9,013 nt of DNA from an uncultured Bacilli bacterium (GTDB lineage Bacteria > Bacillota_I > Bacilli_A > RF39 > UBA660), in assembly GCA_934098345.1 (NCBI GenBank), contig CAKONX010000046.1, forward strand, positions 1 to 9,013, in the 5' to 3' direction. The translations under genes were made by a program, and so were the position numbers. Below are positions 1 through 6,784 of this stretch, in pieces. A model generated the notes under the pieces. It was not told the DNA's origin. It did not search any database and saw only the letters and a program-made list of their open reading frames with translations. How positions within the stretch are numbered: position 1 is the first letter of the stretch; each line of letters opens with the position of its first letter.

Positions 1-788
1 TCTCTATATCTTAAATTTTCACCATTAAGACCAAGTTCACCTAAAAAGTCTAAACAATATTTTTTCCAAAAAGCAAACCATTCAAGATCAGTATCAGGTT
101 TACAGAAGAATTCAAGTTCCATTTGTTCAAACTCTCTTACTCTAAATATAAAGTTTCCTGGAGTTATTTCATTTCTAAAACTTTTACCTATTTGACCAAT
201 TCCAAAAGGTACTTTAGCACGCATACTTCTTTGTACATTTAAGAAGTTTACGAATATTCCTTGAGCTGTTTCACCTCTTAAATATACTTTGCTTTTAGCA
301 TCTTCTGTAACACCTATATGAGTTTCAAATAAAAGATTAAACTTTCTAATAGGAGTAAAATCACTTGAACCGCATTTTGGACACGGTACATGATTTTCTT
401 TAATGAAGTTTTCTAATTTTTCATTATCCCATCCATCACCAGTTTCTGCACCTTTAGTAAATTCTTCTATTAATTTATCTGCTCTTTCACGACTCTTACA
501 TTTTTTACAATCAATTAAAGGATCTGCAAAAGAAGCTACATGTCCACTTGCAACCCAAACTTCAGGATTCATAAGTATAGCAGAATCAAGACCATAATTT
601 CTATAATCTACATGATTATTTTCTTGAATGAATTTTTTCCACCATGCATTTTTTATATTATTTTTAAGTTCTCTTCCTAAAGGACCGTAATCCCATGAAT
701 TTGCAAGACCTCCATAAATCTCACTTCCTTGAAATATAAATCCATATTGTTTTGAAAAGTTAACTAATTCATCCATTGTTTTTGCCAT
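1..788 (-). CDS. glyS: Glycyl-tRNA synthetase, dimeric (alpha2) type, 3'-truncated by window edge
   Basis: This class II aminoacyl-tRNA synthetase charges tRNA-Gly with glycine in the cytoplasm. About 262 residues are visible; the family is usually about 450-470, so the C-terminal part of the catalytic core and the anticodon-binding domain lie off the left edge. The N-terminus (residues 14-38, with YGFIFQGSEIYGGLANSWDY) is the typical motif-1 region of alpha2 GlyRS. Class II motif 2 is at about 203-224 (SFRNEITPG, then RVREFEQME). An insertion carries two Cys pairs, CKKC (94-97) and CPKC (136-139), probably a zinc-binding element. The start at 788 is set by an AGAAGGAA Shine-Dalgarno site that lies inside the last codons of the upstream LOG gene. 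The gap between the two genes is one base, so translation is probably coupled and the gene is in the T-box-like operon. Identification is secure. The symbol follows common use for the alpha2 enzyme (also glyQS). Confidence 0.95.
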   Translation of the reverse strand, partial: MAKTMDELVNFSKQYGFIFQGSEIYGGLANSWDYGPLGRELKNNIKNAWWKKFIQENNHVDYRNYGLDSAILMNPEVWVASGHVASFADPLIDCKKCKSRERADKLIEEFTKGAETGDGWDNEKLENFIKENHVPCPKCGSSDFTPIRKFNLLFETHIGVTEDAKSKVYLRGETAQGIFVNFLNVQRSMRAKVPFGIGQIGKSFRNEITPGNFIFRVREFEQMELEFFCKPDTDLEWFAFWKKYCLDFLGELGLNGENLRYR

Positions 789-789
789 T

Positions 790-1326
790 TTAATTCCTTC
801 TTTCTAAATATTCTTTTAATTCATCTAGTGAATTTATAATAATAATTAATTTACTTAAATCATCACCTATGAAGCCTTCTTCTTGTTCTTGTTTTATTTG
901 ATTTAAAATATCATCATAATATCCTTCATAGTTAAATATAATTATATCTTTCTTATCTTCTCTTGTCCTTTTTTCTTCGATCATTCCAAATATTTCTGAT
1001 AATGTTCCAAGTCCTCCAGGCAAAATAACTATTAACTCACTTGATAAATATAATTCTTTACATCTTTCAAAAGTAGTTGGAGTTACAGTTTCTCTATCAT
1101 AATCCATTCCTTTTAAATCATCTATATATTTAACATCACTTACTGCTTTTACTTTACAACCATAATACCTAAATGTTTGAAAACATTTACTCATCATTCC
1201 TGCATCAGTTCCACCAAACACAAGCTTATCCCCTCGTCTTGCCAGTAATTCTGACACGTTTTGAGCAAGTTCCTTATATTTTAGATTTATTGAATTATAT
1301 GAAGAACATCCAATAAACACACGCAT
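790..1326 (-). CDS. LOG-family (lysine decarboxylase-like fold) protein, probable nucleotide 5'-monophosphate phosphoribohydrolase
   Basis: The protein has 178 residues. It opens with a Rossmann-like strand (MRVFIGCSS), then FGGTDAGMM at about 37-45 and PGGLGTLSE at about 103-111, the two signature motifs of the LOG/YvdD family (TIGR00730 group). Known members split purine nucleoside monophosphates into base and ribose 5-phosphate. The catalytic Glu (last residue of PGGLGTLSE) and an upstream Arg (TTFERCKEL, about residue 88) are present, but the Lys that usually follows the Arg in LOG enzymes is Cys here. Activity and substrate are therefore not certain. The start at 1326 is chosen because AAAGGTGTGAT precedes it at normal spacing. 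An in-frame ATG at 1359 lies inside the terminator stem and has no ribosome-binding site. The gene is first in an operon with glyS, directly behind the T-box-like leader. No role connecting it to glycine or tRNA charging is established from the sequence. Confidence 0.85.
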   Translation of the reverse strand: MRVFIGCSSYNSINLKYKELAQNVSELLARRGDKLVFGGTDAGMMSKCFQTFRYYGCKVKAVSDVKYIDDLKGMDYDRETVTPTTFERCKELYLSSELIVILPGGLGTLSEIFGMIEEKRTREDKKDIIIFNYEGYYDDILNQIKQEQEEGFIGDDLSKLIIIINSLDELKEYLERRN

Positions 1327-1340
1327 TATATCACACCTTT

Positions 1341-1467
1341 CATTAAAAAAAGAGTTCAAATAAACATATGGGCGAAAAAATTATCCGCTGTCCCACCATA
1401 CTTTGAACTCTTGTATATCTATATAGCTCTTGGCTTTCCACACCAGTCATCACTTTTATAACTTTAT
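1341..1467 (-). promoter_or_regulatory. T-box-like leader RNA upstream of LOG-glyS
   Basis: The RNA read on the minus strand folds into a T-box antiterminator-like element. Helix A1 is GUAUGG (1401-1396) with CCAUAU (1371-1366). The 7-nt bulge is UGGGACA (1395-1389; family consensus UGGNACC). Helix A2 is GCG (1388-1386) with CGC (1374-1372), closed by an 11-nt loop. T-box leaders sense uncharged tRNA through UGGN pairing to the NCCA end and commonly control aminoacyl-tRNA synthetase genes, and glyS is the second gene here. Against a standard T-box: the last C of the bulge is A, and only about 65 nt precede the bulge, far too short for canonical Stems I-III. The upstream part (about 1462-1418) can form only a weak UUAUA/UAUAG stem enclosing a UGGU/GCCA hairpin, and I could not identify a specifier codon. 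It may be a minimal or degenerate T-box, or another tRNA- or ligand-sensing leader. Confidence 0.55.
1345..1412 (-). terminator. Rho-independent terminator/attenuator in LOG-glyS leader
   Basis: A perfect 11-bp stem AAGAGUUCAAA (1412-1402) / UUUGAACUCUU (1360-1350) runs straight into a U run (to 1345), just before the LOG gene. The roughly 41-nt apical part is the T-box-like fold itself. It also serves as the only visible terminator for transcripts coming from the membrane-protein gene upstream. On the opposite strand no U run follows, so it is directional. Confidence 0.75.
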
Positions 1468-1473
1468 AAGTAA

Positions 1474-1502
1474 ATTATAATATAACTACCTACAGATTAC
1501 AA
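1474..1502 (-). promoter_or_regulatory. Promoter for the LOG-glyS operon
   Basis: The -35 box TTGTAA (1502-1497), a 17-bp spacer and the -10 box TATAAT (1479-1474) fit a sigma-A promoter. It overlaps the last codons and stop of the upstream gene (stop at 1492-1490). The expected start is near A1467, giving a leader of about 140 nt that contains the T-box-like element and terminator. Confidence 0.65.
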
Positions 1503-2866
1503 CCTTTTTTTAAATCTAATTTAAAGTCATCAATAGATTCATCTTTTTTATTGGCATCCCAAAAAGTTTTGAAATCATCATAATCATTTATCTGTAAATT
1601 AGTAGTAACATATTTTATAAATTCTAAATAATGTAATTTACTTAGATTACCAGCATTTACCTCTTCTTTCAAACATAAATTTACTTCTTGAAGTAAAGGT
1701 AATGCCTCCGAATAATACGAAAGATCGGATAAACTAACTAATTTTTCATAATCAAATTCATAATTAGATAAGAATGTATATAAATCGGTCCCATTCAAAT
1801 AATTTTCATCATTTGATAAAAACGATCCATAAAGTATTTCTTCCACGGGGTCAGAAAAAAATACTCCATTTAAATTAGCTGTTGCATAAAAATACACTAA
1901 TTTTCTGTCAAACTCATTTTTATAATCTAGATTTTCATGTTTATATATTTGTTTCATAAGTTCAAATTTATAATAGTCATAAGTGACATTTTTTAATGAA
2001 CCATTTTCATTATAAAGATAAGAATTATATTCATCATCAATATTTAAACAAATAAATTTATTAAAAATATTATTTTGTAATTTTCCTGAAAAATACTTAT
2101 ATTTTTCTTCATTTTTACTTATATATTTTTTAACATCTTCATTTTCTAAAATCTCAGCTATTGAAACTTTAGCACCAATTTTTTCAGCTATTAAATCATC
2201 TAAACATTCTCTATTAAAAAGTCTTTCTAATATATCTGTATCTCCTGCAAATATATTTGAAATTGTACTAAATTTTTGATCATTTTTGCTTTTATGAACA
2301 TAACTATAAAGTTCACTAGCAACGAAACCGTGGTCATTTAAATGAAATATATCATTTAAACTCGAAACTGTTATTTCAGAATTCTTGAAATCATAGTTTT
2401 TAAAATTTGATGCAATAACGACAAAATCAAACTCACTTATATTTAAGTCTGCTAAAGCATCTATATAACCCACAAGCAAATCATCTTTTATTGTATTATT
2501 TTGTTTCATTGCTTCTGTTAAATGAGCTTTTCTGCTTCCATTTATTAAAGAATAATCTGAAACAGTTTCATATTTTTCTATTTTTTTATTATCTAATGTA
2601 TCAACATTACCATGAAGTATACTTGATAACTCAACAAATACTACTGATGTAAACACTGCAGCAAATGTTAAAATACCAATTTCCTTTTTGCTTATTTTTT
2701 CCTTTTTACGGTCGATTACTTTTTCAGCAATTTTTACATCATCACTAAAAACTCTTTTTACAACCCCATCATCTATTTTATAATAAATGCCTGTAACTTT
2801 ATCTTTATAAATATTACAAACTTTACCATCACTTTTATATTCACCTATAAATTTAAATCTACTCAT
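1490..2866 (-). CDS. Hypothetical single-pass membrane protein with large extracytoplasmic domain
   Basis: I do not recognise this 458-residue protein. Residues 1-60 are charged and probably cytoplasmic, ending in a Lys-rich stretch (KKEKISKKE). One hydrophobic segment at about 63-84 is the likely membrane anchor. The remaining roughly 370 residues, rich in Asn, Asp, Lys and Tyr, are predicted outside by the positive-inside rule. I see no zinc ribbon, no HExxH, no sortase motif, no cleavable signal peptide or lipobox, and no repeats. The start at 2866 is supported by GGAAGTGA, one mismatch from the full anti-SD complement GGAGGTGA, and by a strong promoter just upstream. The gene lies 53 bp after priA and is probably transcribed alone. 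The stop (TAG) overlaps the next promoter. A lineage-specific envelope protein is the most that can be inferred. Confidence 0.75.
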   Translation of the reverse strand: MSRFKFIGEYKSDGKVCNIYKDKVTGIYYKIDDGVVKRVFSDDVKIAEKVIDRKKEKISKKEIGILTFAAVFTSVVFVELSSILHGNVDTLDNKKIEKYETVSDYSLINGSRKAHLTEAMKQNNTIKDDLLVGYIDALADLNISEFDFVVIASNFKNYDFKNSEITVSSLNDIFHLNDHGFVASELYSYVHKSKNDQKFSTISNIFAGDTDILERLFNRECLDDLIAEKIGAKVSIAEILENEDVKKYISKNEEKYKYFSGKLQNNIFNKFICLNIDDEYNSYLYNENGSLKNVTYDYYKFELMKQIYKHENLDYKNEFDRKLVYFYATANLNGVFFSDPVEEILYGSFLSNDENYLNGTDLYTFLSNYEFDYEKLVSLSDLSYYSEALPLLQEVNLCLKEEVNAGNLSKLHYLEFIKYVTTNLQINDYDDFKTFWDANKKDESIDDFKLDLKKGCNL

Positions 2867-2887
2867 ATACTCACTTCCGTGAAAATA

Positions 2888-2915
2888 ATTATATACTACT
2901 GAGAATAAAAGTCAA
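2888..2915 (-). promoter_or_regulatory. Promoter for the 458-residue membrane protein
   Basis: TTGACT (2915-2910), a 16-bp spacer and TATAAT (2893-2888) lie between the priA stop and the next start. The expected transcript begins near 2882-2880, leaving a leader of only about 14 nt that is almost entirely the Shine-Dalgarno region. No terminator is visible after priA, so some readthrough is possible. Confidence 0.7.
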
Positions 2916-2919
2916 GGCA

Positions 2920-5103
2920 TTATATTCTTATTGGATCCACATCTATTTCCAAATATGTATCTTTATTAAAAATATATTGTTCATCAATTTCTTTTAATAC
3001 TCTAGTTAAATTTTTGTCAATTCGATATTTTATTAATATTTGAAAACGATAATTATTATTAAGTTTAAAGATAGCTGCTGTTGTTGGGCCCAAAATAATT
3101 GTATCATCACTTAAATTTTTCTTTAAATAATTAACAACTTTATTTGCTTCCATACTAGCTTTATTATAATCACTGCTAATGACTTTTAAACTTACTAAAT
3201 AATAATATGGAGGGTATTTTAAAATTTTTCTTATATTCATCTCATATTCATAATTACCTAAATAGTCATTATTTAAAACATAATTTAAAGTCTTATTTAA
3301 AGGATTAAATGTTTGGATAACTACTTCTCCATTACTAGTACTTCTTCCTGCTCTTCCAGAAACTTGATGAAGTAAGTTAAACGTATTTTCTCCACTTCTA
3401 AAATCAGGAATATTTAATGATTCATCAGCATTAATTACACCAACTAAAGTTACTTTTGGAAAATTTAAACCTTTAGAAATCATTTGTGTTCCAATAATAA
3501 TATCATATTCATGATTTTCAATTGCATTAATTAATTTTTCTTGGCTACCTTTTCTACTTGTAGTATCAGTATCCATTCTAACAACTCTATAACTTGGATA
3601 TAGTTCACGAATATATTTTTCTATTTGTTCTGTTCCATATCCATATGTTTTTATTGCTTTTTCATGGCATTCAGGACATATATCATTCATAATTTTAGTA
3701 AATCCACAATAATGGCATCTTAAACTATTACTGCTTTTATGGTAAGTTAACGTTATATCACAATGAGGACATTTATATGTATAACCACACGAAGCACAAG
3801 TAATAATAGTTGAATACCCTCTTCTATTTAAAAGAAGCATAACTTGTTCATGATTTTCTAAACGTGACATAATTTTAACTTGTAAATCTGTTGATAAAAT
3901 ACTTCCCCCATTTTTATAAGAAGCTGACAAATCAATAAGTTCAATTTTAGGTAATTTAGCATCTCCAACTCTGTTTTTTAAAGTTAAATACTTATATACC
4001 CCTTTTTTAGCTCTTGCCATAGACTCAAGTCTTGGAGTAGCAGAACCTAAAACAATTGGACAATTATGATATTTTGCTCTAAAAATAGCCATATCAACAG
4101 CATGATATCTAGGATTATTCTCTTGTTTATATGAACTTGTATGTTCTTCATCGATAATTATTAAACCAATATTTTTAAGTGGTACAAATATTGATGAACG
4201 AGTTCCAACAACAATACTCGCTTCTCCTTTTAATATCTTACTATATTCATCATATTTTTCTCCATCACTTAAACCTGAATGAAATATTGCAACACTTGAT
4301 CCAAAAGTTTCATAAAATCTTTTTACTATTTGAGTTGTCAAAGTAATCTCTGGAACCATTACAATAACTGTCTTACCAATTTTTATTACATTCTCAACTA
4401 ATTTTATATATACTTCTGTTTTACCTGATCCAGTTATACCATGGAGTAAAAAAACTTCATGTTTATTGAATGATGAAACTACGCTATTGAAAGCATTCAT
4501 TTGTTCATTAGTTAATACTTTTTCTTTTAAGTTTTTTTTATCAGGATTTATTCTATAAATATTTTCTTTTTCAATATATACAAGTTCTTTTTTTATAAGA
4601 GCATTTAAAATAGAAGTATCAATTTCCTTTCTATCTACTCTTTCTTTTTCTAATATATTTTTTAAAGTTTCTACTTGTTTTAATGCTCTTTTATTATTTT
4701 TTATTTCTTCTAAAGCTTTTTCTTTATCTTTAATTAATACATAACTTTGATAAATTGAATAATCTGTTTTTTCATTATCAACCTTTAAAGCTGTAGGAAG
4801 CATTGTTTGATATGCACTTATGAGTGAACATAATGTTTTTTCTTTTAAATACTCTCCCATTTTTAAAAGTTCATCATTAAGTTTAAATTCTTCATTAATA
4901 ACATCAATAATATCAAGAATTTCAAATTCTGATTCAACATGATCAGTTAAAGACATAACAAAGCCATTTATTTTTCTTTTATTAAAAGGAACACTTACTC
5001 TTAACCCAACAACAACTCTATCTTTTAAATTATCTGGTACATGATAAGTAAAAACTTTATCAAGTGATTTTACTCCATATTGTATTAAAACATTAGCATA
5101 CAT
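2920..5103 (-). CDS. priA: Primosomal replication-restart helicase PriA
   Basis: PriA is a 3'-5' superfamily 2 DNA helicase that recognises stalled or repaired forks and starts reloading of the replicative helicase. The 727-residue length is normal for the family. The N-terminal domain (YANVLIQYGVKSLDKVFTYHVP, residues 2-23) is the 3'-OH fork-binding domain. Walker A GITGSGKT is at about 222-229, DEEH at 318-321, and GSATPR at 353-358. Eight cysteines of the two-zinc insertion are at about 436, 439, 445, 448, 463, 466, 476 and 479. GTQMISKG is at 538-545 and QVSGRAGR at 580-587. All key residues are present, so the enzyme should be active. The start at 5103 follows TTTAGGTGATATT, a very good ribosome-binding site. 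An in-frame ATG at 5148 lies inside a terminator hairpin and has no such site. No replication or def/fmt neighbour, common in other Bacillota, is next to it here. Confidence 0.97.
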   Translation of the reverse strand: MYANVLIQYGVKSLDKVFTYHVPDNLKDRVVVGLRVSVPFNKRKINGFVMSLTDHVESEFEILDIIDVINEEFKLNDELLKMGEYLKEKTLCSLISAYQTMLPTALKVDNEKTDYSIYQSYVLIKDKEKALEEIKNNKRALKQVETLKNILEKERVDRKEIDTSILNALIKKELVYIEKENIYRINPDKKNLKEKVLTNEQMNAFNSVVSSFNKHEVFLLHGITGSGKTEVYIKLVENVIKIGKTVIVMVPEITLTTQIVKRFYETFGSSVAIFHSGLSDGEKYDEYSKILKGEASIVVGTRSSIFVPLKNIGLIIIDEEHTSSYKQENNPRYHAVDMAIFRAKYHNCPIVLGSATPRLESMARAKKGVYKYLTLKNRVGDAKLPKIELIDLSASYKNGGSILSTDLQVKIMSRLENHEQVMLLLNRRGYSTIITCASCGYTYKCPHCDITLTYHKSSNSLRCHYCGFTKIMNDICPECHEKAIKTYGYGTEQIEKYIRELYPSYRVVRMDTDTTSRKGSQEKLINAIENHEYDIIIGTQMISKGLNFPKVTLVGVINADESLNIPDFRSGENTFNLLHQVSGRAGRSTSNGEVVIQTFNPLNKTLNYVLNNDYLGNYEYEMNIRKILKYPPYYYLVSLKVISSDYNKASMEANKVVNYLKKNLSDDTIILGPTTAAIFKLNNNYRFQILIKYRIDKNLTRVLKEIDEQYIFNKDTYLEIDVDPIRI

Positions 5104-5119
5104 AATATCACCTAAATTA

Positions 5120-5148
5120 ATTTTAATTTCATTGCAAGAAAAAAGCAA
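5120..5148 (-). promoter_or_regulatory. Possible priA promoter overlapping the preceding terminator
   Basis: TTGCTT (5148-5143), a 17-bp spacer and TAAAAT (5125-5120) give a start about 10-13 nt before the priA codon. The -35 box matches consensus at only three positions and coincides with the 3' arm and start of the U run of the terminator. The only other source of priA mRNA would be readthrough. Confidence 0.4.
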
Positions 5149-5164
5149 GAAATATATCTTGCTT
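5139..5164 (-). terminator. Rho-independent terminator after the zinc-ribbon gene pair
   Basis: The 8-bp stem AAGCAAGA (5164-5157) / TCTTGCTT (5150-5143) with a 6-nt loop runs into further T residues (to 5139), giving six Ts in a row with the stem. It begins 19 bp after the stop of the 512-residue gene and separates it from priA. Confidence 0.8.
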
Positions 5165-5182
5165 ATGCAATTCTAAATGTTT

Positions 5183-6721
5183 CTATTCAGCAGCTATTAT
5201 AGAATTATTATCTGTAACATTTGATTGGCCAGTTAAATATTGTGAAATAAATACTCCAAGTTTTCCAAATTTTGAAACTTTATCATATATAGTTAACATA
5301 TCATCTTGACTCATGTTTTCAATATTTACAGAATTTTTTAAGTCTGTTTTTTCTACTGAAGGATTTACATCATCAGAAACTTTTACATTTAAGTCAACAC
5401 TATAAGCTTGATTTCCAACATAAATAGTCATTTCTATTTTCATTGTTGTATCTTTAGTTTTAGCATTTTTCTTAGTTTCTAGATTTATTTTTCCTTCACC
5501 AATAGTTTTAGAATCTTGAATTAATTTAAATGAAACAATTTTATCTTTTACATTAAGTTCAATTTCTTCTGTTTTAACATTTAATTCAATTAATTCACTT
5601 CCAAAGAAATTAGTAACTAGTTCAATATAACCCTTAGTATCTTTTATGTTCTCAGTTACATTTTCATTTTCAAGTTCACTTTTTAAAGTTTTAATATCTT
5701 TTCCAGTTAATTTAGTTAATTCAGTCAAGAATTTATCATTATTTAAAGCTGATTTCTTAGCTGCTTCAGTAATTTTCTTTTGATTACTTTCAGTTAATTC
5801 AATTTTAATAACATTATTCATTCCTTTTAAATTTTGTTTTTTATCAGCACTTTTTAATCCAGCAATCATTGCTTCTTTAAAGCCATCAACTACTACTTTA
5901 TAATCAATGTCATTTTGTTCAACAACATTAAATATTTCATCCATACCATCAACATTAGTATAAACATACTTATCATAGAAGTTACTAAATAAAGCATAAA
6001 CTTTAGAATCTGCTATATAAGTGTTAACATGTAATGGCTCATCAAGTAATTCCATACCTACATTTAAATTATTTAGAGTTATGTTAAAATTCATTAACTT
6101 TTCTAACATATCAACTCCATATTTAACATCAAATGATGCACTGTAAGAAGTACTTCCTACTGATACTTTACCATCAACGTTCATGTTTCCACTTGCTTTT
6201 TCTAAATTATCATTATTGAATTTAAGTTCTGAAAAAGCTTTATTAACTACATTAGTTATACGTTTATCGGCACTTTTAAATTGTGACATATAGAAGAAAA
6301 CTGCAAGTAAAATAACAACTAAAGCTATTACTCCAGCAATTATACCAATTATAAGTCCTCTTTTGCTTTTAGGCTCTGCATTTGGTAACTCCGGAGTTGC
6401 CCCTTCTATATAATCTCCTGGATTTAAATTATTAACTCTTTCAATTTCTTCATTTGCTATAGGCAATTCATTTTCTACATTACCTAAATTTTCCCCATTA
6501 ACCGCATTTGTTGTACTTTGATTTGTATTAACCGCATTTACTGTATTTTGATTTGTATCAACTGCATTTGTTGTACTTTGATTTGCATTAACAACATCAT
6601 TTGCTGTATTTAAATTCTCACTTTCATTAAAATTTTGTGTTCCATCTTCAATTACAGCGTTACAAAATGGACACATTTTTGAGCCGTTTGGAATTTCATT
6701 TCCACACGAATTACATCTCAT
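5183..6721 (-). CDS. Zinc-ribbon, single-TM protein with large extracytoplasmic domain (paralog 2)
   Basis: The protein has 512 residues. A cytoplasmic zinc ribbon opens it (Cys 3, 6, 17, 20: CxxC-x10-CPFC). It is followed by a long Asn/Thr/Glu-rich linker with three 10-residue repeats (47-76), a basic KSKR stop, one TM helix at about 122-145, and an extracytoplasmic domain of roughly 365 residues. The layout resembles TcaA/YvbJ-like zinc-ribbon membrane proteins of Bacillota, but I cannot assign a function. Short shared stretches with the neighbour at 8242-6785 (VVNK after the TM; F-ELT-LTGK versus F-ELVRVTEK; VDGFKEA versus LDGVSDA) indicate an old tandem duplication. The start at 6721 follows AAAGGGAAG at suitable distance. 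Its own promoter lies in the 63-bp gap before it and a terminator follows 19 bp after the stop. Confidence 0.85.
   Translation of the reverse strand: MRCNSCGNEIPNGSKMCPFCNAVIEDGTQNFNESENLNTANDVVNANQSTTNAVDTNQNTVNAVNTNQSTTNAVNGENLGNVENELPIANEEIERVNNLNPGDYIEGATPELPNAEPKSKRGLIIGIIAGVIALVVILLAVFFYMSQFKSADKRITNVVNKAFSELKFNNDNLEKASGNMNVDGKVSVGSTSYSASFDVKYGVDMLEKLMNFNITLNNLNVGMELLDEPLHVNTYIADSKVYALFSNFYDKYVYTNVDGMDEIFNVVEQNDIDYKVVVDGFKEAMIAGLKSADKKQNLKGMNNVIKIELTESNQKKITEAAKKSALNNDKFLTELTKLTGKDIKTLKSELENENVTENIKDTKGYIELVTNFFGSELIELNVKTEEIELNVKDKIVSFKLIQDSKTIGEGKINLETKKNAKTKDTTMKIEMTIYVGNQAYSVDLNVKVSDDVNPSVEKTDLKNSVNIENMSQDDMLTIYDKVSKFGKLGVFISQYLTGQSNVTDNNSIIAAE
6494..6583 (-). repeat. Three tandem 30-bp repeats coding a 10-residue Asn-rich linker repeat
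   Basis: The units are NQSTTNAVDT, NQNTVNAVNT and NQSTTNAVNG (residues 47-76 of the zinc-ribbon protein). The DNA is also closely repeated with 30-bp period, so units could be gained or lost by slippage, changing the tether length between zinc ribbon and membrane in steps of ten residues. Confidence 0.85.
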
Positions 6722-6753
6722 ATAAACTTCCCTTTCTATTTTAACCTACATTA

Positions 6754-6782
6754 AATATATACTATTTAAATTAGTTTTTCAA
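6754..6782 (-). promoter_or_regulatory. Promoter for the 512-residue zinc-ribbon gene
   Basis: TTGAAA (6782-6777), a 17-bp spacer and TATATT (6759-6754) begin directly after the stop of the upstream paralog (6785). The expected start is near A6747, about 26 nt before the ATG. The paralog pair may therefore be expressed at different levels although the genes are adjacent and no terminator separates them. Confidence 0.65.
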
Positions 6783-6784
6783 TA

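Noticed and set aside
403..597. 64-residue open frame on the plus strand
   Set aside because: It lies entirely antisense within the glycyl-tRNA synthetase gene, has no ribosome-binding site or recognisable motif, and is a shadow of the real frame.
1327..1359. Longer N-terminus for the LOG protein (ATG at 1359)
   Set aside because: The extra codons fall within the terminator 3' arm and U run, and lack a Shine-Dalgarno site; the ATG at 1326 has a good one and fits the family start.
1418..1465. Hammerhead-like core (GUGAUGA ... GAAA) or ZTP/SRP-like motif (ACUGGUG, GGAAAGCC) in the leader
   Set aside because: No stem II can form in the few bases between GUGAUGA and GAAA, no cleavage triplet context is visible, the ZTP 3' CCGCCUGGG segment is missing, and the SRP GGAAGNAGCAGCC loop is not present.
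5104..5148. Longer N-terminus for PriA (ATG at 5148)
   Set aside because: The upstream ATG lies in the terminator hairpin without a ribosome-binding site; the family begins at the YANV strand.
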